DNA from: Spirulina subsalsa CS-330 | GTDB taxonomy: Bacteria; Cyanobacteriota; Cyanobacteriia; Cyanobacteriales; Spirulinaceae | DNA length: 39,829 nucleotides | Assembly: GCF_028330765.1 (NCBI RefSeq) | Contig: NZ_JAQMTY010000233.1 | Location: 1-39,829, forward strand | Reading direction: 5' to 3' | Part shown: positions 1-8,316 of the stretch, piece by piece | How positions within the stretch are numbered: position 1 is the stretch's first letter | How the letters are laid out: every line of letters begins with the position of its first letter | Notes under the pieces: model-generated | What the model was told of the DNA's origin: nothing | The model's input: the letters and a program-made list of their open reading frames with translations, nothing else | Databases searched by the model: none | Made by a program: the position numbers and the translations under genes

Positions 1-51
1 ATTAAAGGACTCGCTGTCGCTCGATTTGTTTGTTGGTGCAAATTCATCTCG

Positions 52-112
52 CCACTAAAAGGCACGTCCGCCGTTACCTTCGGTAACTCTACTCGGACTC
101 GCTTTATAGTGG
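52..112. repeat. Nested inverted repeat with three collinear stems
   Basis: Three nested complementary pairs are visible: CCACTA (52-57) with TAGTGG (107-112), GTCCG (66-70) with CGGAC (94-98), and GTTACC (73-78) with GGTAAC (82-87) around a 3-nt loop. They would fold into one long interrupted hairpin. No open reading frame covers it. It could be an interspersed repeat or a structured RNA; I cannot tell which. Confidence 0.4.
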
Positions 113-196
113 GAGTCTTCTTTGCACATTTAAGATAAAGAATGGGCCAAAATTTCGTTCACGTTCCTATTGCTTGGATCGTGACTCATCACGCGC

Positions 197-226
197 AAAA
201 CCCCCCAGACAAGTCTGAGGGGTTTT
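197..226 (-). terminator. Rho-independent terminator of ssrA
   Basis: An inverted repeat lies directly downstream of the tmRNA 3' end. Arms AAAACCCCCCAGAC and GTCTGAGGGGTTTT have one G-T type mismatch and a 2-nt loop. On the minus strand the hairpin ends in a short T run (TTTT). It is placed 6 bases beyond the CCA end, as expected for a terminator of this RNA. Confidence 0.8.
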
Positions 227-231
227 GTTAA

Positions 232-626
232 TGGAGCCGAGCAGAGTCGAACTGCTGTCCGAACTGGCTATTTACCTTCTGCTCATTCACAGGTTTAGCC
301 CTTTTGATCCGCAGGGCGGGAATAACCAATTATTCCGGGTTACGCGGAGTCTCTAGTAAAGTTCTCGCAAAGCGTCGTGACTAGATGCACTTGGCTCGCA
401 TATCCGTTAAGGGTTATCCATTAGTATTAACGGAGTCAACTAATGAATGCTCGAAACCTAGTTTGGTTTATGGACTAAGCAGCAACAGGTGCAGCTTTAC
501 GAGCGAAGGGAACGATGTTGTTCGCAGTTACTTTTTTGGTTGAACTCTTGATTTGCGAGAGGGAGTTCGCTCTCGACCTGAATCACAGGGCGGCTTTCAC
601 CAACCCGTCGAAACCTTTACGGCCCC
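232..626 (-). ncRNA. ssrA: Transfer-messenger RNA (tmRNA)
   Basis: This one-piece tmRNA rescues stalled ribosomes and tags the unfinished protein. On the minus strand the 5' end starts GGGGCCGTAAAGG and runs into the conserved TTTCGACGGG. The 3' end carries a T-arm-like GGTTCGA-type stretch and acceptor bases ending in CCA at 232-234. The tag frame starts at a GCG resume codon (525) and ends at TAG (475-477). It encodes ANNIVPFARKAAPVAA, a typical cyanobacterial tag. The length of 395 nt suits a cyanobacterial one-piece tmRNA, unlike the permuted two-piece form of marine picocyanobacteria. A TATAAT box lies just upstream and a strong hairpin terminator follows. The end positions are inferred from pairing of the acceptor stem. 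Confidence 0.96.
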
Positions 627-641
627 GTGTGTTGCTGTTTC

Positions 642-647
642 ATTATA
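642..647 (-). promoter_or_regulatory. -10 box of the ssrA promoter
   Basis: On the minus strand a perfect TATAAT lies at 647-642, about 15 bases upstream of the mature tmRNA 5' end. The region about 17 bases further upstream (TGGCAT) matches the -35 consensus poorly. This promoter overlaps the DNA just upstream of the divergent serine hydrolase gene. Confidence 0.6.
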
Positions 648-759
648 GAAAGGTTTGATGCGGAATGCCAAGGGGGGCGATCGCGGGAGCTACCCATCGC
701 ACCACTTGCGCAATTCTGCGGCTAGGGTAGAGGCGATTCCTTTAGTTAAACTGATTTTG

Positions 760-1953
760 ATGATGTACTGTGTCCCGAACCGCTTGATCGCCGCCGCCTT
801 CATCGTTATGGTGGCGGGATGTGGAACCGCTACGGAGACGATCGCAGAGGGCGATCGCCGCCTTTCCCCCGCCGCCCAAGCCCAACTGAGCGAGAATTTG
901 AGCCAGTGGGTGGCCGAGTACCAAGCCCAGGATGAGATCCCTGGGGTGGCGATGGCGGTGGTGATGGATGATGGAATTTTGCTGCTAGAAACTTGGGGCG
1001 ATCGCGATCTAGCGCAACAATTACCCGTTACCCCCCAAACCCTGTTTCATATCGGCTCGACCCATAAATCCATGACGGCACTGCTGGGAGCGATCGCCGT
1101 TGATCGTGGTCTGCTGGAGTGGGATGCGCCGCTGGTGGAGACATTCCCGGAGTTAACCCTCGCCGACCCCGATGCCACCGAGAACCTGACCTTGCGCCAT
1201 CTCCTCAGTATGCGCAGCGGCATCCACAGCGATGCAGAAGATGATTTTGAGGTGGATACAGCTACCCCGGAAGACCTCGCCGACTATATCGCCGAGCTTG
1301 AACTGTTCAGCCAACCGGGGGATAAATTCAGCTACAGTAACCTGTCGGTTTCCCTGGCGGGTTATCTGATTGCTCTGGCCGAACGCCCAGACCAAGACCC
1401 CTTCCCAGACCAAGACCCCTTCCCAGCCCATGCCGCCCTCTTGCAAAGCTGGATTCTTGACCCCATTGGCATGGATGATGCGGTGCTGCAACGTAGTGAT
1501 GCGCTGCGAGGGGGCAACGTGGCGGTTCCCTATCGTTGGGATGACACCGAGGGAGATTGGGTCACGGCGGAGCCTGAAGATTTTGATGATGATGTGCTCG
1601 CACCTTCGGGGGGATTAAAGGCCAGTGTGGAAGACATGGCGGCCTATTTGATCACTCAAGTTCAGGGGGGGGTGACCCCAGGGGGCGATCGCCTCGTTTC
1701 CGCTGCTAACCTGGCCGCCACCTGGGAACCCCGTTGGGGAACCTATGCCATGGGCTGGGAAGTGGCCGACTATCCCGATCTGTGGGTGTTGCACCATGAG
1801 GGCCTGTACGATAATCAGTTGAGTATTATCGGCCTGTTGCCAGACTATGGATTAGGGTTTGTGGTGTTAACCAATAGTGCGGAGGCAGCAGAAAATTTGA
1901 TCGCCGATGTGACCGATTATCTAGTAGAACAAGTGGAACGCCTAGAGGACTAA
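760..1953 (+). CDS. Lipoprotein serine hydrolase, beta-lactamase class C / PBP4-like family
   Basis: This is a putative serine hydrolase of the AmpC-like fold (beta-lactamase, D-Ala-D-Ala carboxypeptidase and esterase relatives), anchored outside the cytoplasmic membrane. The frame is open from 655, but I choose the ATG at 760 because it gives a lipoprotein signal: hydrophobic LIAAAFIVMVAG, then the lipobox VAGC with Cys21. The active-site motifs are S-T-H-K (Ser100 and Lys103, the SxxK motif), Y-S-N (Tyr192 to Asn194) and a C-terminal H-H-E-G in place of KTG. At about 397 residues the length is usual for the family. An 18-bp tandem duplication adds an extra PDQDPF unit. The substrate is unknown. 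The gene diverges from ssrA. Confidence 0.85.
   Translation: MMYCVPNRLIAAAFIVMVAGCGTATETIAEGDRRLSPAAQAQLSENLSQWVAEYQAQDEIPGVAMAVVMDDGILLLETWGDRDLAQQLPVTPQTLFHIGSTHKSMTALLGAIAVDRGLLEWDAPLVETFPELTLADPDATENLTLRHLLSMRSGIHSDAEDDFEVDTATPEDLADYIAELELFSQPGDKFSYSNLSVSLAGYLIALAERPDQDPFPDQDPFPAHAALLQSWILDPIGMDDAVLQRSDALRGGNVAVPYRWDDTEGDWVTAEPEDFDDDVLAPSGGLKASVEDMAAYLITQVQGGVTPGGDRLVSAANLAATWEPRWGTYAMGWEVADYPDLWVLHHEGLYDNQLSIIGLLPDYGLGFVVLTNSAEAAENLIADVTDYLVEQVERLED
1386..1426 (+). repeat. 18-bp in-frame tandem duplication within the serine hydrolase gene
   Basis: Two identical 18-bp units, CCCAGACCAAGACCCCTT at 1386-1403 and 1404-1421, are followed by the first five bases of a third (1422-1426). They encode a repeated six-residue PDQDPF segment. 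The protein frame is kept, so this looks like a recent slippage event in a surface loop. Confidence 0.85.
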
Positions 1954-1972
1954 ATCAGCAACGGAGCGGCGC

Positions 1973-2007
1973 GAATCTCGTGAAAATTCCGTATTTTCAC
2001 GAGATTC
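1973..2007. terminator. Perfect 15-bp stem-loop after the serine hydrolase gene
   Basis: GAATCTCGTGAAAAT (1973-1987) and its exact complement ATTTTCACGAGATTC (1993-2007) enclose a 5-nt loop, 19 bases past the stop codon. No T run follows, so this is a factor-assisted terminator, an mRNA-stabilising hairpin or a repeat. The rest of the gap to 2528 (about 520 bp) shows only small inverted repeats (CTGCAAG 2411-2417 with CTTGCAG 2444-2450; GACTA-TCGG-TAGTC at 2453-2466). I see no convincing gene there. Confidence 0.6.
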
Positions 2008-2528
2008 CATCACGAGGCAGTGATGGTGCTTATTCCTGGAATGCGGCCCGTTTGCCTGGGCATCGAACCGAAACAGGGCAATAGAAGGCACGATATACTG
2101 TGGATCTTATCAGAAATTTCTCGTTTTTTGAGCCTGAATTGTCGTGATCGAGAAGGTAACGTTTTTTTGCGATCGCTTGATGATCACTCAATCCACTTGT
2201 TAGGATTTAGACATGTTCAAAAGGCAGAACCAAACAGCCTAATCAACCCACAAAAAGCGAGGTAAAACGCTGTTAGATACACTGTCAAATTCGATCGCAA
2301 AAGCGGCACAAAACAAAAACGCAGCCAACCCTAATCATTAAAATAATTGGAGTATCTCGACAGGTTTCTGTCAGACTCGAATAATACTGAGGAATAATGA
2401 GGGAAGGGATCTGCAAGTTTCGTTTTGGGCCGCTTTTGGTCTGCTTGCAGTGGACTATCGGTAGTCGTCCCTCGGAGCATCTACGAGCATTACGACCCTA
2501 GCCCATTCGATATCAATATCCATTGATC

Positions 2529-3185
2529 ATGATTCATGCTCGTGTCTTATCGGGACTTTGGGGAGGGGTAATGGCGATCGCCCTCCACAGTGCCAGCGCC
2601 GCCGCCCAAGATGACCTGCGCATTCATATTCACACCCAAATTCACCCGGATTTCCCGCCCAGTGCGGTGGTGTTGCAGGGAGATGTACGGGATCAACAGG
2701 CTGAAATTCGCCGCATCGAAATCTATCACACCAGCGATCGCACCACCCCCCACCAACGCATCACCGGCATCGCCACCCGCTTTCCCGACCTCAGCACCGC
2801 TGGACTCGTGATCGAAGACCTCAATTTTGACGGTTATCAGGATCTGCGACTGCCGGAATTTCTCCCCGCCTCCCCCAATATTCCCTATCTATATTGGCTC
2901 TACAATCCGGAAACCGCCCAGTTTGAGCGAAACCGTGATTTAGAAATCATCACCAGTCCGGTAGTGGATTCAGAACGACAACGGATCACGTCCTTCAGTC
3001 GAGTCAATGCCGTGACCTACGTGATCAGTGACTATCGCATGGAGGGCGATCGCCTCCAACTCCTGCAAGAACGCACCGAAATCTATGATAGAAAGGGGCG
3101 AAAGCGCGTGATTGTCAAAATGTGGCAGGAGGGTGAATTCGTGATTGTCAGCGATCGCCTCGAACCCGCCACCGCCGATCCCTAG
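2529..3185 (+). CDS. Secreted XAC2610-like protein
   Basis: Exported protein of 218 residues. The ATG at 2529 is chosen over the TTG two codons earlier. The N-terminus has a signal peptide: hydrophobic core LSGLWGGVMAIAL, then ASAAAQ as likely cleavage site. The mature part carries the segment DLNFDGYQDLRL followed by YLYWLYNPETAQFERN. This arrangement (an Asp/Asn-rich FG-GAP-like turn, then a YWLY-NP-T-FE motif) is typical of proteins annotated as XAC2610-related in bacteria. Their molecular function is not established. The gene stands in a plus-strand group, 28 bp before a small hypothetical ORF. It probably acts in the periplasm. Confidence 0.75.
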   Translation: MIHARVLSGLWGGVMAIALHSASAAAQDDLRIHIHTQIHPDFPPSAVVLQGDVRDQQAEIRRIEIYHTSDRTTPHQRITGIATRFPDLSTAGLVIEDLNFDGYQDLRLPEFLPASPNIPYLYWLYNPETAQFERNRDLEIITSPVVDSERQRITSFSRVNAVTYVISDYRMEGDRLQLLQERTEIYDRKGRKRVIVKMWQEGEFVIVSDRLEPATADP

Positions 3186-3213
3186 TTGCTAGCTGTGATT
3201 CCTTGGATTAACC

Positions 3214-3438
3214 ATGACTCACCCCTCTAACGAACGCAAAGTTGCTGACGCTGCCTTTCAACAATCCTTGGCAGACCTTGAGCAACTCCTCTCCGAAGCC
3301 GATTCCCCCCAAGCCAAGCCGAACGGCAAAACCCCACCCCCTGCCCCCCCACCCTCTGCCGTTTCCCCCCAGCGGCGCACCTCCCCCAACTCGGCCCACT
3401 GGCACGACCCCGCCCCAGACCTAGACCTTGAACCTTAA
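3214..3438 (+). CDS. Small proline-rich hypothetical protein
   Basis: A 74-residue protein whose function I do not recognise. The first ~30 residues are helix-forming and acidic (FQQSLADLEQLLSEA). The middle is a proline-rich low-complexity stretch, and the C-terminus is acidic (DPAPDLDLEP). There is no signal peptide and no membrane segment. It starts at an ATG 28 bp after the XAC2610-like gene and 70 bp before the acyltransferase, so it may be cotranscribed. A competing frame (3242-3424) is pure proline-rich shadow. The helical N-terminal half makes this frame the more protein-like. Confidence 0.55.
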   Translation: MTHPSNERKVADAAFQQSLADLEQLLSEADSPQAKPNGKTPPPAPPPSAVSPQRRTSPNSAHWHDPAPDLDLEP

Positions 3439-3507
3439 CCAGAACGATCCTGCTGCTGCGATTGTCCCGCCGGAAGCATCCCCCCAGTCTTCCTAACCCC
3501 TGCCCCC

Positions 3508-4635
3508 ATGACGCTCAACCCATCATCGACAGCGGCAACCCCTGCCCCCGCCAACCATCGCATTCTATGGATTGATAACATTCGCGCCCTAGGCATTCTC
3601 CAAGTCTTATTTGTGCATACGGGACGGTTCCGGGCGGATTGGTTTGTCTATGTGTTTTCCTTTTTCATGCCCCTGTTTTTCTTTTTATCGGGGTTGTTTG
3701 TCAAAGACTCCCTGCGAGAGAAACCCTTTGGCCCCTTCTTGAAAGATAAATTCATCCGGCGACTCGTGCCGTATTTTGTCTTTAGTGCGGTGAGTTATCT
3801 CTTTTGGCTGCTGTTGATTCGGCCCATGGATGCCGGGTTACCCGATACGCCGCCACAGGTTCAGCCGCTGGCGGGAATTTTCTACGGGGTGGGGGGCTAT
3901 GGGTGGCTGCAGCACGATATCAGCCTCTGGTTTTTGGTCTGTTTATTGGTGACGGAAATTGCGTTTTATGGCTTGATTCGGTTGCCGTCTAAACGCCATT
4001 TGATTGCTGTTTTGGGGATTTGCGCCGGGGTGGGCTATGAGATTTTTTTCCTCACCAAAAACCTCACCTATCAACTCAGTTGGATTCCCTACCCCTTGCA
4101 ATACCGCCTCCCCTGGTGTTTGGACTTGATGCTGACGGCGGTGGTGTTTTACGGGGCGGGGTATCTCTGCCGGAACTATGTGTTGAGCGATCGCTTCACC
4201 CACTGGCATCGGGGTTGGGTCGTCGGGGGCGCGATCGCCGCCTACATTATCGGCACAGAAATGAACAGCACCGTCAACTTCATTTTGGGCAACTACGGCA
4301 ACTTTGCCTATTTCTACCTCGGCGCATTCGGCGGCATTTTCGTCTGGCTCCATCTCTCGCGCTGCATTCCCCCCAATCCGGTGCTGAATACCATCGGCCA
4401 AAGTTCCCTCACCATTTACCTGCTCCATCTCCTCGTCTTTCCCCTGATTACCGGCGTGCTCACCCTCGGCTTCAATATCCCCAACGAAGCCCTCAAGGGC
4501 GTATGGTGGGCGGCAACCCTCTACACCGGCATCACCACCGCCGTCTTGATTCCGCTGCATTATCTCTTTACCCGTTATACGCCTTGGCTGGTGGGCCAAC
4601 GCCATCCTACGCCGCGATCGCTGCCGTCCTCATGA
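3508..4635 (+). CDS. Membrane acyltransferase, acyltransferase-3 family
   Basis: Integral membrane protein of 375 residues of the acyltransferase-3 (OafA/WecH-like) family. These enzymes move acyl groups onto sugars or other acceptors at the membrane. The N-terminus has the family signature: IDNIRALGILQVLFVHTG at about residues 22-39, with a conserved His in the first membrane helix. About ten hydrophobic helices follow, including FFMPLFFFLSGLFV and the C-terminal LTIYLLHLLVFPLITGVL. There is no cleavable signal. The substrate cannot be told from the sequence. The stop codon overlaps the convergent recombinase-like gene by 6 bp (4630-4635), so the two mRNAs are complementary at their ends unless termination occurs inside coding sequence. 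Confidence 0.85.
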   Translation: MTLNPSSTAATPAPANHRILWIDNIRALGILQVLFVHTGRFRADWFVYVFSFFMPLFFFLSGLFVKDSLREKPFGPFLKDKFIRRLVPYFVFSAVSYLFWLLLIRPMDAGLPDTPPQVQPLAGIFYGVGGYGWLQHDISLWFLVCLLVTEIAFYGLIRLPSKRHLIAVLGICAGVGYEIFFLTKNLTYQLSWIPYPLQYRLPWCLDLMLTAVVFYGAGYLCRNYVLSDRFTHWHRGWVVGGAIAAYIIGTEMNSTVNFILGNYGNFAYFYLGAFGGIFVWLHLSRCIPPNPVLNTIGQSSLTIYLLHLLVFPLITGVLTLGFNIPNEALKGVWWAATLYTGITTAVLIPLHYLFTRYTPWLVGQRHPTPRSLPSS

Positions 4636-5940
4636 TTGCCGTGGCGCAGATGACCCAAAAATAAACCGGAGTTGGATCGTCCAGTCCTGCTCCTGGCGTT
4701 GGATGTCCACCTGTTGGATGAATTCGCGCAAATAGAACCGCCGTTCTGCTTCGGAGAGATCCCACCAAAATTGGGGTAAGGAGACGTTTTGCGCGATCGC
4801 ACTTAAATTTTCCGGGGGGAGTTGGGCCAGGTGAGCGCGGGCGGTGGCGATTTCGGTTTGGAGTTTGTAGCGGCGCAGTTGGGCGGTTTCCGCGTCGAGA
4901 ATGCCAGCGGTTTCCAGGTCGGGCAATTGGGCGAGGATGGTTTGTTTTTGGCTGATCTCGGTCGCAATGGTTTGATGGAGGCTGTTGAGTTGGGGCGCGT
5001 TGATTCCGGCGACGGCTGCCGGGAGTTCTTGACAAACGGTGGTAATCACCGCTTGGAGCATTGTGTCATAGGCGATCGCGCCACATTTCGCCGCCGCCCC
5101 ACAGGCCACCGGGCGCAGATAGAGATAATCAGGCTTCTGCTTACCCCGCTGCGTCGTGCGCGTCACTCGATAGCGCGACCCACAGCCCCCACAGACCACC
5201 AAACCCGCCAGCGATCGCGGCGCACTGGCCGTCCGGGGCGGCAGGCGACGATTACGCCGCAACAGGCGATCAATTTGGGCCGCCTCATCCCGTGTCAACA
5301 ACGCCATGTGAGTATCCGCCACCGTTTCGCCATTGTGGTAGGTAATATCACCGCGATACACCGGATTCGTCAGCCAGCGCCGCCCGGTGGTCACCGCAAT
5401 TTTTTTACCGTACTTCTTCTCTAAATAGCGCACCGCTCCCCGCAGCGACCCAAACAGCAAAAACTGTTCAAAAAAATCCTTCACCACCGGGGCCGTACTG
5501 CGATCGATTAAGTAGCGATCCTGGCCGCGTCGATAACCGTAGGGGGCCTTGCCCGGTGGGGGTTTGGCATGGATGCGGTTGCGGGCGTGGCCGTTGCGGA
5601 TGCGGCGGCTTTGTTGGTGGGCTTGGATTTGGTTGAGCAACACCATCAGGTCGGTGGTTCCCCCGTGGCGATAGTCCTGTTTAATCGCAATGATTTCCAC
5701 CGCTGCCGCTTCCAGACGCGCCATCACGTGGCTGATGGCTGCGAGGCTGTCGCCAAACTCCTCCAAACGCCGCACTAATAAATATTGGGGTGGGTCTGTG
5801 GTGCAACGATCCAGAAGCCGGGTCAGTTCAGTGCGATCGCCACAATCTTGATACACCCCATCCACCTCCACCCCCCACATCCCCGGATCGGGGCACGGCT
5901 CCAACAGCGGATCACTGTAGAGATAGGCCACGATCCTCAT
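4630..5940 (-). CDS. Serine-recombinase-like protein with degenerate catalytic domain
   Basis: A 436-residue protein laid out like a large serine recombinase. It has an N-terminal resolvase-like domain (1-90), a recombinase domain (KAPYGYRRG to NPVYRGDITYHNGE, about 145-215), a zinc ribbon (CGGCGSRYRVTR with a later CGAAAKCG) and a C-terminal coiled coil. The N-terminal domain is unusual. The usual Y-x-R-V-S motif is YLYSDP, with Ser9 as the only candidate nucleophile. The usual D-R-L-x-R motif reads E-E-F-G-D (60-64), so both active-site arginines are missing. I start at the ATG at 5940, since upstream residues overlap the hydrolase gene. From memory, similar proteins are conserved in cyanobacteria as chromosomal genes. 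That suggests a domesticated DNA-binding role rather than a mobile element. Confidence 0.8.
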   Translation of the reverse strand: MRIVAYLYSDPLLEPCPDPGMWGVEVDGVYQDCGDRTELTRLLDRCTTDPPQYLLVRRLEEFGDSLAAISHVMARLEAAAVEIIAIKQDYRHGGTTDLMVLLNQIQAHQQSRRIRNGHARNRIHAKPPPGKAPYGYRRGQDRYLIDRSTAPVVKDFFEQFLLFGSLRGAVRYLEKKYGKKIAVTTGRRWLTNPVYRGDITYHNGETVADTHMALLTRDEAAQIDRLLRRNRRLPPRTASAPRSLAGLVVCGGCGSRYRVTRTTQRGKQKPDYLYLRPVACGAAAKCGAIAYDTMLQAVITTVCQELPAAVAGINAPQLNSLHQTIATEISQKQTILAQLPDLETAGILDAETAQLRRYKLQTEIATARAHLAQLPPENLSAIAQNVSLPQFWWDLSEAERRFYLREFIQQVDIQRQEQDWTIQLRFIFGSSAPRQS

Positions 5941-6845
5941 GGCGTGGCGATGGGGGGAGCGTGACGGGCGAGCCACGCCTGTAAAATCGGGTTCACCAAT
6001 TCCGGCGCTTCGTCCTGGGGACAATGGCCCACATTAGGCAGGGAAATGAACTCCTCAATGGCTGCGGCTTCCACCAATTGCCGACCGAGGGCAACGGGTT
6101 CCCACGGGTCAGCCTCACCCCACAGGACGATCGCCGGACAGGGTAGATGGGGGAGTAAATCCTCCGGCAGGGGGCCTTGGGAATAGGTGGTGAAGGCGGC
6201 AAAGACGGCCGCAGCACCGGGATCGGCGGCGGGTTTCAGTAACATCGCCACCAGTTCATCGGTGACGGCTTCCGGGCGGCGGTAGGCTTGGAGCAGGGCG
6301 CGGCGCACATTCTGGGGTTGGGCGGCCAGTTGGAAAAAGAAGGCGGCAAACCAGGGTTGTTTTAAGAGGCCTTGGAGCAGGGGAACGCTGAAACGTTGAT
6401 GCCAGGGTTGGCTGGCTCGGTGGCGTTCGTGGAGGAGGCGCAGGGAAAAGTTGAGGGCGGCCACGCCGAGGACGCGATCGCTAAAACTCACCGCCGTTTG
6501 CATCGCCACGATCGCCCCGATGGAATTACCGATCAAAAACGCCGCCTCGCCCACCACCTGATCACAAAAATCCGCAATCTGTTGCGCCCAGGTGGCAAAG
6601 GTGTAGCTCAAGGGTTGGCCCGGTGTCGGTTTCGCCGAGCCGCCAAACCCCAATAAATCAATGGCATAACAACGGTAATCCGCCCCCAACACGGGCAAAT
6701 TATGCCGCCAATGGCCCCAGGATGCGCCGAAACCATGGATCAGCACCACCGCCGGGCCGCGATCGCCCACCTGTTGGTAACAGATCGGGAGGTCGTGCCA
6801 ATGCCAGGTTGCGGCGGGAGTATCCAGGGGAAGGGGTAGGGTCAT
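5937..6845 (-). CDS. Alpha/beta-fold hydrolase
   Basis: A 302-residue cytosolic alpha/beta hydrolase. The oxyanion-hole motif is H-G-F-G (37-40). The nucleophile elbow is G-N-S-I-G (Ser108). The acid is Asp246 in LWGEADPW, and the catalytic His274 lies in NVGHCPQDE. All four are intact, so it should be an active esterase or lipase-like enzyme. The motif set resembles the chloroplast and cyanobacterial pheophytinase-like branch, but the substrate is not determinable. The frame is open to 6905; the ATG at 6845 gives the normal N-terminus. Its stop overlaps the recombinase-like start by 4 bp (ATGA at 5940-5937), pointing to translational coupling of the two. Confidence 0.87.
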   Translation of the reverse strand: MTLPLPLDTPAATWHWHDLPICYQQVGDRGPAVVLIHGFGASWGHWRHNLPVLGADYRCYAIDLLGFGGSAKPTPGQPLSYTFATWAQQIADFCDQVVGEAAFLIGNSIGAIVAMQTAVSFSDRVLGVAALNFSLRLLHERHRASQPWHQRFSVPLLQGLLKQPWFAAFFFQLAAQPQNVRRALLQAYRRPEAVTDELVAMLLKPAADPGAAAVFAAFTTYSQGPLPEDLLPHLPCPAIVLWGEADPWEPVALGRQLVEAAAIEEFISLPNVGHCPQDEAPELVNPILQAWLARHAPPIATP

Positions 6846-6901
6846 GGGTGCGATCGCGAGTTTAAAAACGTTACTGAACTTAACGTAGCGCGAAAATCCC
6901 C

Positions 6902-8257
6902 TCACGTTCCGGGTGAATTGCGGGGATCGGCATTGATGGGGTTAATGGAGGTGGGGGAACTGTTGGGGGGGTTGGGGTTTGCCGGGGGCGGGTTGAGGAA
7001 ATGTTGATAGGTGGCCCGCGAGAGTTCTTGGATCAGGATGCGGGCGCGATCGTCGTTATGGGGACGGCCCACGAGGGCGGCGATCGCATAGCGTTTCCCC
7101 ATCGGGGTATCCACAATCCCCACATCCCCCAGCATTGACCCAATATCCCCCGTTTTATGGGCAATAACGGCCTGCTCATCCAAGCCCTGGGGCAGCAGAT
7201 CGCGGTTTTCCACCTGCTGCATAATGCGGATCAGTTGATCCCGCGATCGCAGTGACACCAGCTTGCCATCGTGAACCATCGCCAACAGCGTCACCAAATC
7301 CAGCGGGCTGGTTTCATTCGTCCCGGTCAGATCCGGCAGGAGATTTTGAATCGAGGTTTGTTTGAGGCCCCAATCCCGGAATCGTTCATTGAGTAACGGT
7401 GCGCCCCCCAACCGCTGCATCAGCATATTCGTTGCGGTGTTGTCGCTGATCGTGATCATCTTCTCGGCCGTTGCTTCGAGGCTGTAGGTTGTGCCGGGCG
7501 TTTCGTACTGCATCGTGCCCGAACCCGATGCCATCATCTCCGTCGTCATCACCAACGATTCCGACAAGTCCACCAAGCCCCGATCCACCTCCTGAAAGAC
7601 GGCGATCAAAATCGGTAATTTAATCGTGCTGGCGGCGGCCATGGTGGCCGTGCCGTTGAGATTGACAAAATCCCCCGTATCCAAATCCACCACGAACACA
7701 CTGGTCTGGAGATCAGGCTGTTGGGCGGCGATCGCATCGAGGGTTCCTTTCAATCCCGTCAATTCTTGGCCCAACTGCAACGGGGGCACGGTATCCGCCG
7801 GGCTGGGGGGTGGGGTGGCGGTGGAAGGCGACTCATGCAAGCCGAGGGTAGCCGACAGCGTTCCCAGAACGACCCCCGTACCCACAAGGGCGATCGCCCC
7901 ACGACTCACCCACACCGCCAAGGTTTGCAATGGGCCCGGCGGCGTTGGTGCGGGGCGGCGCGGGGGAGATGAACGGCGGGGGGCGATCGCCGGGGGTGGG
8001 GGGCTGGTGTTGGGGAGAGGATCGCTCGATTTTGGCGCAGGGGAGGGAACAACTTTCAGATGGCGGGGGCGTTTAGCCTCGGCGGGGGAAGCCGAGCGCA
8101 GGGGTTCGAGCTTCGGCCGCCGTCGCCGCAGCGGGGTGACCGGGGGAGGCGGTGACGGGGGAGGATTCACCCCAGCAGAGCGCAGTTGAGTTTCTTTGGC
8201 CGCCGCTTCGCGGGCCATCCGTCGCCGCCGTCGTCGCCCTAACTCTTCTGATGCCAT
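6902..8257 (-). CDS. Membrane-anchored class A beta-lactamase-like serine hydrolase
   Basis: A 451-residue protein. Residues 1-110 are a basic, proline-rich cytoplasmic segment with an Arg cluster at 8-13. A single membrane helix lies at about 112-140. The periplasmic domain from about 160 has the penicillin-interacting motifs of class A beta-lactamases: S-T-I-K (Ser210, Lys213), S-D-N (271-273), a Glu at 315 near the omega-loop position and K-T-G (368-370). True beta-lactamase activity is not proven. Many cyanobacterial members act on, or only bind, cell-wall peptides. The long Pro/Arg tail is not part of the enzyme fold. The ATG at 8257 has AAGGGAG about 6 bases upstream. The C-terminus is Pro/Asn-rich. 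Confidence 0.85.
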   Translation of the reverse strand: MASEELGRRRRRRMAREAAAKETQLRSAGVNPPPSPPPPVTPLRRRRPKLEPLRSASPAEAKRPRHLKVVPSPAPKSSDPLPNTSPPPPAIAPRRSSPPRRPAPTPPGPLQTLAVWVSRGAIALVGTGVVLGTLSATLGLHESPSTATPPPSPADTVPPLQLGQELTGLKGTLDAIAAQQPDLQTSVFVVDLDTGDFVNLNGTATMAAASTIKLPILIAVFQEVDRGLVDLSESLVMTTEMMASGSGTMQYETPGTTYSLEATAEKMITISDNTATNMLMQRLGGAPLLNERFRDWGLKQTSIQNLLPDLTGTNETSPLDLVTLLAMVHDGKLVSLRSRDQLIRIMQQVENRDLLPQGLDEQAVIAHKTGDIGSMLGDVGIVDTPMGKRYAIAALVGRPHNDDRARILIQELSRATYQHFLNPPPANPNPPNSSPTSINPINADPRNSPGT

Positions 8258-8316
8258 GCCCAACTCCCTTCTTCACCCAACATCTCGTCCTGTTGATTTC
8301 AGCGTAGACCCTGTTT

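Noticed and set aside
2020-2265. 81-codon plus-strand frame in the spacer after the serine hydrolase gene
   Set aside because: Its composition is not protein-like, it has no clear ribosome site, and no domain or membrane feature is visible. Treated as non-coding.
3943-4605. 220-codon minus-strand frame antisense to the acyltransferase
   Set aside because: The plus-strand membrane protein explains the sequence. The antisense frame lacks any recognisable domain.
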